A stretch of DNA of 18,311 nucleotides from a bacterium UBA7470 (GTDB lineage: Bacteria > Pseudomonadota > Gammaproteobacteria > Burkholderiales > Burkholderiaceae_C). A program made the translations under genes and the position numbers. The notes under the pieces are model-generated. The model did no database searches. It was not told where the DNA came from and was given only the letters and a program-made list of their open reading frames with translations. The stretch covers positions 1 through 18,311 of the forward strand of contig DLPA01000153.1 of NCBI GenBank assembly GCA_002479815.1, in the 5' to 3' direction. Every line of letters begins with the position of its first letter. The first letter of the stretch is position 1. This document shows positions 1 to 7,079 of this stretch, in pieces.

Positions 1-76
1 AGCTGGGGGAGGTGTTGGCGAACGCGCGGTTCAGAATGGTTACGGCACCTTGTGCGCCAAAAAACTGAGCAGGCAT
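1..76 (-). CDS. N-terminus of an unidentified protein, cut by the left edge
   Basis: An ATG at 76 on the minus strand opens a frame that stays open to the window edge, giving 25 codons that begin MPAQFFGAQGAVTILN. It is preceded by a good ribosome binding site (TAGGAGT, about 5 nt before the ATG), which is the main reason to believe it is a real gene. The visible N-terminus has no hydrophobic signal peptide, so the product is cytoplasmic or leaves by a signal-peptide-independent route such as type I secretion. I do not recognise the family from 25 residues. The 14-bp palindrome at 103-116 lies just upstream and could be its operator. Confidence 0.6.
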   Translation of the reverse strand, partial: MPAQFFGAQGAVTILNRAFANTSPS

Positions 77-333
77 GTGTACTCCTAGACTGCGTTGATA
101 AAAACTAACGTTAGTTCAGCCAGCGGCTGGGTCTTGGGTTAGTGCTGAGGTTTTGAGTATGTCACAGAGCCACACCCGCATACTTCTTCACCAACTTGGC
201 AGCAAGTGTAGCCGTTGCACCGGCGGGATAGTGGTGACGCACATCACAAGCCGCCACAGAATGTTGACTTGCAGCGGGGGTGTGGCAAAGCTGCAACGGC
301 GGAATGCCACGGGGTTTTTGGTGTGTGTGTCGC
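77..333. other. Intergenic spacer between the left-edge gene and the TPR-barrel gene
   Basis: No convincing gene is visible. Besides the palindromes near 103-130, it holds an inverted repeat at 269-296 (TTGCAGC and GCTGCAA, 7-bp stem, 14-nt loop). This lies downstream of the TPR-barrel operon's last stop (334) and could be a weak terminator or mRNA 3'-end hairpin. It has no following T-run in the operon's direction, so it is not a classic intrinsic terminator. Short open frames here lack ribosome binding sites and look like chance. Confidence 0.4.
103..116. promoter_or_regulatory. Perfect 14-bp palindrome, possible operator
   Basis: AACTAACGTTAGTT is identical to its own reverse complement. 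It lies 27 nt upstream of the ATG of the minus-strand gene that leaves the left edge, where a repressor or activator site would be expected. Just beside it, 120-130 (CCAGCGGCTGG) is a second short inverted repeat with a 1-nt centre. TetR-type and similar dimeric regulators bind sites of this form. No regulator gene next to it suggests which protein would bind. Confidence 0.35.
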
Positions 334-1737
334 TCACCACTGGTAGCGCAAGCTGAAATAGGTGTTGTAGCTGCGGACCTTGAACAGGCGGATGTTGGAC
401 TGCTGCACGTAGCCTTCGATGCCCGTGGTGGCAAATGCGCCTTGCAGTGCAGGAAACAAAGGGGCCAGGGGCCAGTGGTATTCCACACGGACAAGGGTGC
501 GGGTGCTGTGGCGCAGGCGGTTGTTGTCCAGCAAGGGACTGTAGCCGGTGCGGTCTTGGCTGTGGGTCAATTCGGCTTCTGCTTGCCATTGTGCCCAGCG
601 GGCCGAGGCACGCAAGGCGGTGGTGTGTTGTATGCCGCCCGGGCGGGTGGGCTGGGTGGGGTGGTCGGTGCCGGTTCGCAGGCTCCACCACCACTGCACA
701 GGCAGGCGGCTGGTGTGGGTGGCAGACGTGGGGGCGCAATTCCATGTCCAAAGGACACCGGTGTAGCGGCCCGAGAGGACGGGGTTGCTGGCCAGTTGGC
801 GCGTTTGTGACTCTGCACCCAGACGGGTCTGGCATTCGGGGGTGACGTGCCATGCCCACCCGCTGCCTAGGCTGGTGCTGTGGTAGCGGGTGCCGCCGTC
901 GGTGCGCAAGGCGGCCAGGCTGAGGTTGCCCCAAATGCCTTGTTGGGCAGGCAGGCTTTCAATTAGGGCTTCGATTTGCTGGTTGTTGCTTTCTGGGGTG
1001 CTGGCGTTGCGGCGTTCTTGCAGGGCCAAGGCGACGTCGGTGCGGCGTGGTCCGCTGGGGTGGTGGCTCACGTCCAGTCGGGCATCGACACGCTGGTAGT
1101 GGCCCGCGCGGGGCTGGTTGACCGGATCAACCGCGTAGGTTTGGTCGCCGGTGGGCAGCGTCAGCGTCAGGCTGTTGAGCCGAGGCGACCCCAGCAGGTT
1201 GTTGTCGTGCCCCACCCGCCACGCCACGCTGGTGCGGGCGACCCACGCGGGTGCGGCGGTCAATGCAAGCCGCGACAGGGGTTGTTCGGCCATGCGCATT
1301 TGGGCTGCGATCAATTGTCGGCGCTGTGCTGCGGGCACATCGGGGCGGGTGGAAAGCTGGGCCAGCAGCTCGACCGCGCTGGCCAAGTCGCCACTGCCCG
1401 CAAGCGCGACGCTGTAGGCAAAGCTGGCGCCCAAGTGGGTGGGGTGCAGCAGCAGCGCACGCTCTAGGTGTTCTGCTGCTTCGGCGTAGCGGGCTTCTGT
1501 GTTCAGGCGTTGGCCCAGGTGGGCCAGCCAGTCGGGGTTGTGTTGGCACAGGGTGATGCGTTGCAACAGGCGTTCAGTGCTGTGCTGTGGCGCGTCTGGC
1601 CCACACAGGGGGTCGTCTGTGGGGGCGTCCAGGGGGGCAGCGGGCACGCAGACCGCAAGCGACAGGCACAGCAACCCCAGGCACCACGTGTGCGCCCTGG
1701 CCTGGGGTGGGGGCATCTTCGATGTTGAAGGCACCAT
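334..1737 (-). CDS. TPR-containing outer-membrane beta-barrel protein
   Basis: The 467-aa product has a signal peptide (hydrophobic stretch around residues 18-30, ending near VPAAP). A helical repeat region follows at about 50-160, with a TPR-like pattern (RYAEAAEHLERALLLHPTH). From about 165 to the end come alternating polar/hydrophobic strands. The C-terminus, FSLRYQW, has the alternating pattern with a final aromatic residue expected of an outer-membrane barrel recognised by the BAM machinery. The layout of periplasmic TPR plus barrel recalls Slam-type (DUF560) surface-lipoprotein translocators. I cannot confirm that family by eye, so a general TPR-barrel call is safer. It starts 5 nt after the CHASE2 gene's stop, with AGGGG upstream of the ATG; Met8 is an alternative start. 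It is the last gene of the fecR-like operon. Confidence 0.8.
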   Translation of the reverse strand: MVPSTSKMPPPQARAHTWCLGLLCLSLAVCVPAAPLDAPTDDPLCGPDAPQHSTERLLQRITLCQHNPDWLAHLGQRLNTEARYAEAAEHLERALLLHPTHLGASFAYSVALAGSGDLASAVELLAQLSTRPDVPAAQRRQLIAAQMRMAEQPLSRLALTAAPAWVARTSVAWRVGHDNNLLGSPRLNSLTLTLPTGDQTYAVDPVNQPRAGHYQRVDARLDVSHHPSGPRRTDVALALQERRNASTPESNNQQIEALIESLPAQQGIWGNLSLAALRTDGGTRYHSTSLGSGWAWHVTPECQTRLGAESQTRQLASNPVLSGRYTGVLWTWNCAPTSATHTSRLPVQWWWSLRTGTDHPTQPTRPGGIQHTTALRASARWAQWQAEAELTHSQDRTGYSPLLDNNRLRHSTRTLVRVEYHWPLAPLFPALQGAFATTGIEGYVQQSNIRLFKVRSYNTYFSLRYQW

Positions 1738-1742
1738 CGCCG

Positions 1743-3872
1743 TTACCCCTGCTGCGCCGTCGGAGGTGGGGCGGGGGGCTGGTGCAAGGCCAAGGCGTGC
1801 AGTGGCACGGCATAGACGTGGTGGGGCACGCGCAGGCCATCTAATAAGAAGGTGCCCAACGATTCAAGCGATGTGACAGCACCTGTGGCGCTGGTGGTGG
1901 GGGACACGGCGGCGGTGTGTCCCCCCACTTGGGTGCCGATTTGGGTGGCCAAGCCTTCCCCTACCAGAATGGGGTGCGCCAAGTCGCCCGTCATGCCGAC
2001 CAGCCGATTGGCAATGGTCACGGTGCGCCCCATGACCAAGTGCGTGCGTCTGTGGGCAGGGCCAAATGAGCCTGCAGTGGCAAAGCCGGTTTCTATGCCG
2101 ATGCCCAGCTCGAGGGGTTCTAGGCCCGAGGGGGCGGGGTCGGGCAGCAAGCGGCGGGAGTGGGCCAGCAGTTCAATGGCCGCTGTCAGCGCCAGGCGGG
2201 CGTGGGACTCGGCAGGGGGTGTGGTGGTGGTGAGGGGGTCAACGCCGTTCCAGACGGCCAAGACAGCATCGCCCTGAAATGCCTCAATGACGCCGCCATG
2301 CCGTTGCACGACATCGGTGGCCGCGGAAAAGAAGGCGTGCAACACGGCTGCAGACTCTTCAGGCGGGCGTGCTTCGCAGTAGGCCGAAAAGTTGCGTATA
2401 TCGGCAAACAAAACGGTGACAGAGCGCGACTGGGCACGAATGGCTCCCGAGGGGGGTTGCAAGGCCAGGGCAGCTGCGACAGGGGCAGGCAGGTAGCTGC
2501 TGAGGTGTTCGTACAGCCGTTGGCGCTCGGCGCGCGCACGCAGGTGTTCGGCACTGGCCAGGGCCAAGCTGGCCAGTAGGACGATGAGGGCAGGCGTCAA
2601 CCACGCGATCCACAATTGAGCGTACAGCAGCAGCAGGGCATGGCTCAATGCCAGTACCAGCACATAAAAGCTGCCCCACACGGGCAACCACAAAGACAGT
2701 CCTCGCCCCGCAGCAGTGGAGCGAAGCCGATGCGTATGGGGGGCGGTGGTGTTGGAGGGGGTGCGCCCAGAGTGCCACACCATGCCCGCAGCCACGCTGA
2801 GGCCGATCAGCACGGCCAAGGCTTGCAGCAGGGGGGCGACGCGGGGGGTGTAGGGGGTGCGGCCATCCAGCCAGGTGGTGAGGATTTGCGTGTGGGCCAG
2901 CAAGCCAGAGGCGGTGGGGCCAAAAGGGGTTGCAATGCTGTCGTTCAAACCAAAGGCGCTGCTGCCGATGAGGACCCAGGCACCTTGGAACAGGTCAGGT
3001 GGGGTGCGTCCGGCCAGCACGTCGCTGGCGGGTACGCTGATGAAGCTGTCTGGGTGCTGGTACCAGCCGATGCGAATGTGGCCCTGGTCGTCCAGGGGCA
3101 AAGGGGGAAGGACTTGTTGCTGTCCTTCTAAACTCCATGGGGCTTTCCACCACGTGCCTTGCTGGGGGCGCAGTTGGGTTTCACCCGTGGCGTGCATGGC
3201 CGCCGCAATGGACAGGGCTGGGAAGGCTTGGTTGTTCCAGCAAACAACAGCGGGTTGCTGGCGCACGATGCCGTCTTGCGTCAGGCCCGGGCTGATGTGA
3301 CCGGTGCGGCCCAAGGGCGGCTGTCCCAGCGCAGCCAATGCTCGGTGGTTGGCGAGGTGGCCCACAGCGGTGTCGAAAGGGGCCGGGCAACTGGGCCAAT
3401 CCAATGCGCCGGCGGGCTGCCCGGCTTGCGGGGGTTGAGGCGAGGGGGGGTGTTCGGCCTTGGGCAGCGCAAACACTTGGGCCAATACGGGGCGGTGTCG
3501 TTGTACCGCTTCTAAAAAAACCGCATCGTCAGCCCTGGGGTCGGTGAGCACCACGTCTAGTATTTGTAACCGGGCACCTTGGCGGGCAATGTGGTCCAGC
3601 AACTGTGCCAAGGTCGGCCGGGGCCAAGGCCAGGGGCCTACAGCGTCCAGACTGCGGTCGTCAATGTCCACCACAATCAGGCGGCGTTCGTCGCTGCGAC
3701 TGGCACCCAAACGCCAGACGACATCACCAAAGCGTTCCTCTAGGGCACGAACGACACCGCCACCACTGTTCGACAGAAGGAGGGCGGCAAGGACAGCAAT
3801 GAGTAAAAACGCACTCAGCATGCGTCTGCGCGAGGCAGATGGCCTGAGCCACGCTTGGGGGGGCTGCAACAA
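1743..3872 (-). CDS. CHASE2 sensor with a divergent class III nucleotide cyclase domain
   Basis: The product is a membrane signalling protein of about 709 aa. It has one N-terminal TM helix (about 19-37), an extracytoplasmic CHASE2 domain (about 45-335, with a typical VVDIDDRSLDAVGPWPW start), a cluster of three TM segments (about 345-450) and a C-terminal class III cyclase domain (about 480-660). Both metal-binding aspartates are present (Asp491 in LFADIRNFS, Asp535 in FQGDAV). The usual adenine-specifying Lys is Ala531, the second specificity position is Thr610, the transition-state Asn is Thr619, and the catalytic Arg is kept (Arg623 in TIANRL). Activity may therefore be low, altered or absent. 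The FecR gene's TAA is followed directly by a TTG at 3872, which suggests translational coupling; ATG at 3818 is an alternative start without a good ribosome binding site. Confidence 0.88.
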   Translation of the reverse strand: MLQPPQAWLRPSASRRRMLSAFLLIAVLAALLLSNSGGGVVRALEERFGDVVWRLGASRSDERRLIVVDIDDRSLDAVGPWPWPRPTLAQLLDHIARQGARLQILDVVLTDPRADDAVFLEAVQRHRPVLAQVFALPKAEHPPSPQPPQAGQPAGALDWPSCPAPFDTAVGHLANHRALAALGQPPLGRTGHISPGLTQDGIVRQQPAVVCWNNQAFPALSIAAAMHATGETQLRPQQGTWWKAPWSLEGQQQVLPPLPLDDQGHIRIGWYQHPDSFISVPASDVLAGRTPPDLFQGAWVLIGSSAFGLNDSIATPFGPTASGLLAHTQILTTWLDGRTPYTPRVAPLLQALAVLIGLSVAAGMVWHSGRTPSNTTAPHTHRLRSTAAGRGLSLWLPVWGSFYVLVLALSHALLLLYAQLWIAWLTPALIVLLASLALASAEHLRARAERQRLYEHLSSYLPAPVAAALALQPPSGAIRAQSRSVTVLFADIRNFSAYCEARPPEESAAVLHAFFSAATDVVQRHGGVIEAFQGDAVLAVWNGVDPLTTTTPPAESHARLALTAAIELLAHSRRLLPDPAPSGLEPLELGIGIETGFATAGSFGPAHRRTHLVMGRTVTIANRLVGMTGDLAHPILVGEGLATQIGTQVGGHTAAVSPTTSATGAVTSLESLGTFLLDGLRVPHHVYAVPLHALALHQPPAPPPTAQQG

Positions 3873-5369
3873 TTAGCGTCCCCAGAGGGTGGCACCCCTT
3901 AATGCGCCGATGGGCAGCAGTTTTTCAAACGCATAGGCCGCTTCTTGTCGGTCTGCCGTCATGGCACCAAACAGGGTCACATCGCCTGCGTTGGCTTTTA
4001 GGTTGCCGCTGGACTGTATTTCACCGCTGGACTGGATGCTCTGGGTTCCAATTTTGGTGCTTTGCAGCGTGAGAGAGGTCTGGAACAAGGCCCTGGTGAA
4101 ATCCACTTGAAACTGTCCGCCGAGCACATGGACCGCTTCTGATTTTTCCCAAGAAAAGGGCGGCAGCAAGTGGGCGGTGGCGTTGGCAAGGCGCAGGCTC
4201 ATCACCTGCTCTTGCGGTAGGGTGCTGTTGCTGGGGGTGCTCATGCTGTTGCTGGGCGTTTTCATGAGCGCGTATGCGCCGTTGCTGCCAATGCGTTCCA
4301 GCCGGGCCAGCGTTGCTTCTGTGGCTTGCGTAAAACTCAAAAGGAAGGCGTCGGTTTCAGGATTGGGGCTGGGTGTCCAGGGAAATCTCGCCCAACTGAG
4401 TTGTTTGACTTCTGGCGGCCCAACGGGGGTGACCACCGGCGGTGGTTCTACGGGCGCTTGTGCCACTGGCGGCAGCGCCACCGGGGGCGGCGGCACGGGT
4501 GTGGGCGCTGGTGGGGCTGGCGTTGGGGCTTGTGCAACGGGGGGTGGCTCAGGTGCAGGGGGGGGTGTTGGAATTTCTAGGCTGGCAAGCGCCGCACCAC
4601 GGGTTTCGGTCCTGATGATTTTGACGGGTGGGGGGCTGCTTTCATACCGATTTTCTGCGGTGTCTGGTCCCTGCGTACGCCCTGCGGAGGCCACCACCAC
4701 GTCTGTGGCGGCGCTTGGGGTCGCGCGGTTCATGCGGGCCAACGCGGTGTTGGCGACCAGCAAAGGCGCATTGTCGCGGCTGGCCAGTTCTAACATTTGA
4801 CCGCGCATATCGCCCGACAAAAGCGTGGCCGTGCTGGTTTGGCAGGGGCCGACGGTGTGCGCACATCCATTGGACAGGGGGGCCAAGACGATGGCGCCCG
4901 TGTACACGGTGGCGGTGGTGCGTTCGGTATCTGAGCGCACTGTAAAGTCCGTGCCGCGTACCCCAATGGCGGCGACGGGGGTGTTGAGGCGGAAACGCTC
5001 GCGGGCAGCCTCGCCCCACGAACCGGTGATGGAGCGAGCCACGCCTTCTTCTAGCTTGAATTTAATAGCGCCCAGTTGGGGCTGCTGCGGGTTGTGGCTG
5101 TAACTTTCGATGAGCATACGGCTCATGGGACGCACGCTTAAGTTTGCGCCATCTACAAAGCGCAAATAGACATGGCCACCCGCTTGGGTTTCAACCTTGT
5201 CGCCGACGCGCACGGGGCTGCCCACTTGGGCCGTGGTGACAGCGCCATCAGCGCCGACGATGCGGGCTTGGCCAATGACCAATGTCGCCTCGCCCACCGT
5301 GGGGGAGGTGGCCCAAGCACAAGAGGCCAATATGGACAGGCCCAGCAAAGAGAGAGAAGCAAGTTTCAT
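3873..5369 (-). CDS. Exported FecR-domain protein with proline-rich linker and C-terminal beta domain
   Basis: The chosen ATG at 5369 gives 498 aa and a clean signal peptide (MKLASLSLLGLSILASCAWA), with AAGGG about 9 nt upstream. The frame extends further upstream, but that part has no signal sequence and runs through the divergent promoter. Residues about 25-180 form a FecR-type domain: VGDKVETQAGGHVYLRF, then FRLNTPVAAIGVRGTDFTV. A linker rich in Pro and Ala follows, then a C-terminal region rich in beta strands that ends GATLWGR. Short internal duplications are visible (TPSNSMSTPSNS; IQSSGEIQSSG). Stand-alone periplasmic FecR-domain proteins are commonly encoded beside CHASE2 proteins, which fits a role in envelope sensing. 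It is the first gene of the minus-strand operon and is divergent from the Crp/Fnr regulator. Confidence 0.87.
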   Translation of the reverse strand: MKLASLSLLGLSILASCAWATSPTVGEATLVIGQARIVGADGAVTTAQVGSPVRVGDKVETQAGGHVYLRFVDGANLSVRPMSRMLIESYSHNPQQPQLGAIKFKLEEGVARSITGSWGEAARERFRLNTPVAAIGVRGTDFTVRSDTERTTATVYTGAIVLAPLSNGCAHTVGPCQTSTATLLSGDMRGQMLELASRDNAPLLVANTALARMNRATPSAATDVVVASAGRTQGPDTAENRYESSPPPVKIIRTETRGAALASLEIPTPPPAPEPPPVAQAPTPAPPAPTPVPPPPVALPPVAQAPVEPPPVVTPVGPPEVKQLSWARFPWTPSPNPETDAFLLSFTQATEATLARLERIGSNGAYALMKTPSNSMSTPSNSTLPQEQVMSLRLANATAHLLPPFSWEKSEAVHVLGGQFQVDFTRALFQTSLTLQSTKIGTQSIQSSGEIQSSGNLKANAGDVTLFGAMTADRQEAAYAFEKLLPIGALRGATLWGR

Positions 5370-5438
5370 AACGGTGTCCCTTCGGTCGTGGACAGGTGAC
5401 AACAGGCTCTTAGTTTCGCACGCTTGTTGCAAGTTGTC

Positions 5439-5454
5439 TGTGCGTCCCATCACA
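5439..5454. promoter_or_regulatory. CRP-type operator in the divergent promoter region
   Basis: TGTGCGTCCCATCACA matches the CRP consensus TGTGA-N6-TCACA at 9 of 10 defined positions; the only mismatch is A to C at position 5. It sits in the 121-bp region between the FecR operon start (5369, minus) and the Crp/Fnr gene start (5491, plus). The neighbouring regulator keeps the CRP helix residues that read this half-site. The site is 70 nt upstream of the FecR start and 36 nt upstream of the regulator start. Activation of the FecR operon and repression of the regulator's own gene is therefore a reasonable guess. I see no clear -10 hexamers. Confidence 0.55.
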
Positions 5455-5490
5455 CCATCATGGATAGGGGCTAGGTAAACTAGGTTGTTC

Positions 5491-6189
5491 ATGCCTGTAT
5501 CGATACAACTGCTTTCACGCTTTCCTCTGTTGCAGCCTTTGAGCCGCGAGGAGTTGGAGCCTTTATCACGCGCAATGAACCTACGGGAGTTTGCGCGTCG
5601 CGGCGTGGTGATCGCAAAAGACAATCCTGTGGTGGACTTGGGCTTTTTGGTAGAGGGTCGATTGCAAGGCGTTGATTTTACTGTCGATGGCCGCAGCGTA
5701 GGTTTGTATTTTGTGGATCAGGGCGACTACTTTGGCGAGCTGCCCTTGGTCGATGGGCAACCCCCAGCCGAACACGTGGTCGCGGTTGTGAAGTCCACCG
5801 TGGCTTTTTTGGAGGCTGGCGCTGCACGCGACTTGATTTTGCACCGCCCTGCGCTGGCTCAGGCCGTGATGTCGCGCTTGGCCCAGCGGGTCAGAGATGG
5901 CTTGGCACAGCGCACCTTGCTTTCTTTGCCCACGCCTTTTCAGCGCTTGTGTGCGCTGCTTTTACAATTGCCAGCCGTTTCGATACAAGGGGTCACAACG
6001 GTGGAGCAGGCACCCACGCATCAAGAGCTGGCAATCATGATCAATGCGAGCCGTGAAACGGTGACCCGAGCGTTTCAAATTTTTTTTACCAACCGCATTT
6101 TGATACGGGATGGCAATGCCTTGAAAATCGAAAAACCGGAGTTGCTCCGGGACATTGCACAAGGGCGTGTGGATCCCCCCAAAGCCTGA
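5491..6189 (+). CDS. Crp/Fnr-family transcriptional regulator
   Basis: The 232-aa product has the full Crp/Fnr layout: a cyclic-nucleotide-binding-like beta-roll (about 10-110), a dimerisation helix (about 115-145) and a C-terminal winged helix (about 160-215). The recognition helix reads NASRETVTRAF; Arg188, Glu189 and Arg193 line up with E. coli CRP Arg180, Glu181 and Arg185, which contact TGTGA half-sites. In the phosphate-binding cassette (FGELPLVDGQPPAEHVVA, 81-98) the Glu is kept, but the cAMP-phosphate Arg and following Ser are replaced (Ala93, Glu94). No FNR-type cysteine cluster is seen at the N-terminus. ATG 5491 follows an AGG at suitable distance; TTG 5485 is a weaker alternative. 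It probably regulates the divergent FecR operon and itself through the box at 5439-5454. Confidence 0.88.
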   Translation: MPVSIQLLSRFPLLQPLSREELEPLSRAMNLREFARRGVVIAKDNPVVDLGFLVEGRLQGVDFTVDGRSVGLYFVDQGDYFGELPLVDGQPPAEHVVAVVKSTVAFLEAGAARDLILHRPALAQAVMSRLAQRVRDGLAQRTLLSLPTPFQRLCALLLQLPAVSIQGVTTVEQAPTHQELAIMINASRETVTRAFQIFFTNRILIRDGNALKIEKPELLRDIAQGRVDPPKA

Positions 6190-6263
6190 TGGTGTCGGTT
6201 CGGTGTGCGGTGAGCGCTTGGGGCGGTTGCGATGCACTTTCAAAAATTTTTAACGACTGATAT

Positions 6264-7079
6264 ATGGTGCGATCGACTTTAAAAGCATATCTTTGGCCGC
6301 AGCGGCATGGCGCGTTGCTGCGGCAGTTGGTTCGGCGAGAGATCGACAGCCGGTTTCGTCAGAACTTGATGGGCGGTTTGTGGCTGGTCATCACGCCCTT
6401 GGCGATGTTGATGGTGTTGACAGTGGTGTTTCGTCACATCATGGGGGTGCGTTGGCCCGGTTTGGGTCATGAAGAGGCGCATCTGGCCTTCGCTTTGCGT
6501 CTGTACGCGGGGTTGGCGGTGTTCCAGTTTTTTGCCGATGGCGTCAATCGTGCGCCGAATTTGGTGTTGGCTCAACCGCAGTTGGTGAAGAAAGTGGTGT
6601 TTCCGCTGGAGTTGCTGTCGTGGGTGAATGTGGGGTCGGCCTTGGTCGGCTTGGGCGTGTCTGGTGTGCTGCTGTTGGGGGGAATGTGGTGGGCCGAAGG
6701 ACATATTCCGTGGTCGGCCATCAGTTTGCCTTTGGTGTGGTTGCCGCTGGTTCCTTTGTTGCTGGGCTTGGGTTGGTTGCTGTCTGGCATGGGCACTTAT
6801 GTGCGCGATGTGGGGCAAATTTTGGGGCCGGTGATGTCGGCCTTGATGTTTTTAACGCCTATTTTTTTTCCCATTGAAGCATTGCCTGCGAATCTCAGGG
6901 GATGGATGGCATTCAATCCGTTGGCCGAGCCGATCACGCAAACCCGTCGGGTGTTGATTGATGGCTTGTGGCCAGATTGGTCGGCATGGGGGCTGCATTT
7001 GTTGGTGTCTTGCGTCGTGGCGTTGTTGGGCGCTTTGTGGTTTGAGCGGGTACGCAAAGGGTTTGCCGATGTCATCTGA
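6264..7079 (+). CDS. ABC-2 type polysaccharide export permease (Wzm/KpsM/TagG-like)
   Basis: The 271-aa product is an integral inner-membrane protein with about six hydrophobic segments and the ABC-2 permease pattern. It has an amphipathic N-terminus ending RREIDSRFRQNLMGGLW, a DVGQILGPVMSALMFLTPIF segment near residues 185-205, and NPLAEPI before the last TM helix. It matches the usual length of Wzm/KpsM permeases, which form the channel for lipid-linked O-antigen, capsule or related glycans. Its last 11 nt overlap the start of the ATPase gene, as is typical of the pair. The ATG at 6264 has a poor ribosome binding site. The 74-bp gap after the Crp/Fnr gene is AT-rich near its end (6241-6263) and may hold the promoter of the glycan operon. 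Confidence 0.9.
   Translation: MVRSTLKAYLWPQRHGALLRQLVRREIDSRFRQNLMGGLWLVITPLAMLMVLTVVFRHIMGVRWPGLGHEEAHLAFALRLYAGLAVFQFFADGVNRAPNLVLAQPQLVKKVVFPLELLSWVNVGSALVGLGVSGVLLLGGMWWAEGHIPWSAISLPLVWLPLVPLLLGLGWLLSGMGTYVRDVGQILGPVMSALMFLTPIFFPIEALPANLRGWMAFNPLAEPITQTRRVLIDGLWPDWSAWGLHLLVSCVVALLGALWFERVRKGFADVI

Noticed and set aside
269..296. 7-bp inverted repeat as an intrinsic terminator of the minus-strand operon
   Set aside because: There is no T-run after the stem in the operon's direction and the loop is long, so it is kept only as a note in the spacer entry.
188..934. 248-aa minus-strand open frame and overlapping plus-strand frames at 280-845
   Set aside because: They lie over the TPR-barrel gene in other frames, have Pro/Arg/Gly-rich composition typical of shadow frames in GC-rich DNA, and show no domain.
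5471..5484. CTAGG direct repeat as a promoter or operator element
   Set aside because: The repeat is short and overlaps the ribosome binding site of the Crp/Fnr gene; chance explains it.
5370..5624. N-terminal extension of the FecR protein by 85 residues
   Set aside because: It crosses the divergent promoter and the Crp/Fnr start, puts residues in front of a clear signal peptide, and has no ribosome binding site.
6227..6256. TTGCGA ... TTAACG as a sigma-70 promoter for the export operon
   Set aside because: The -10 is poor and would leave almost no leader before the ATG at 6264.
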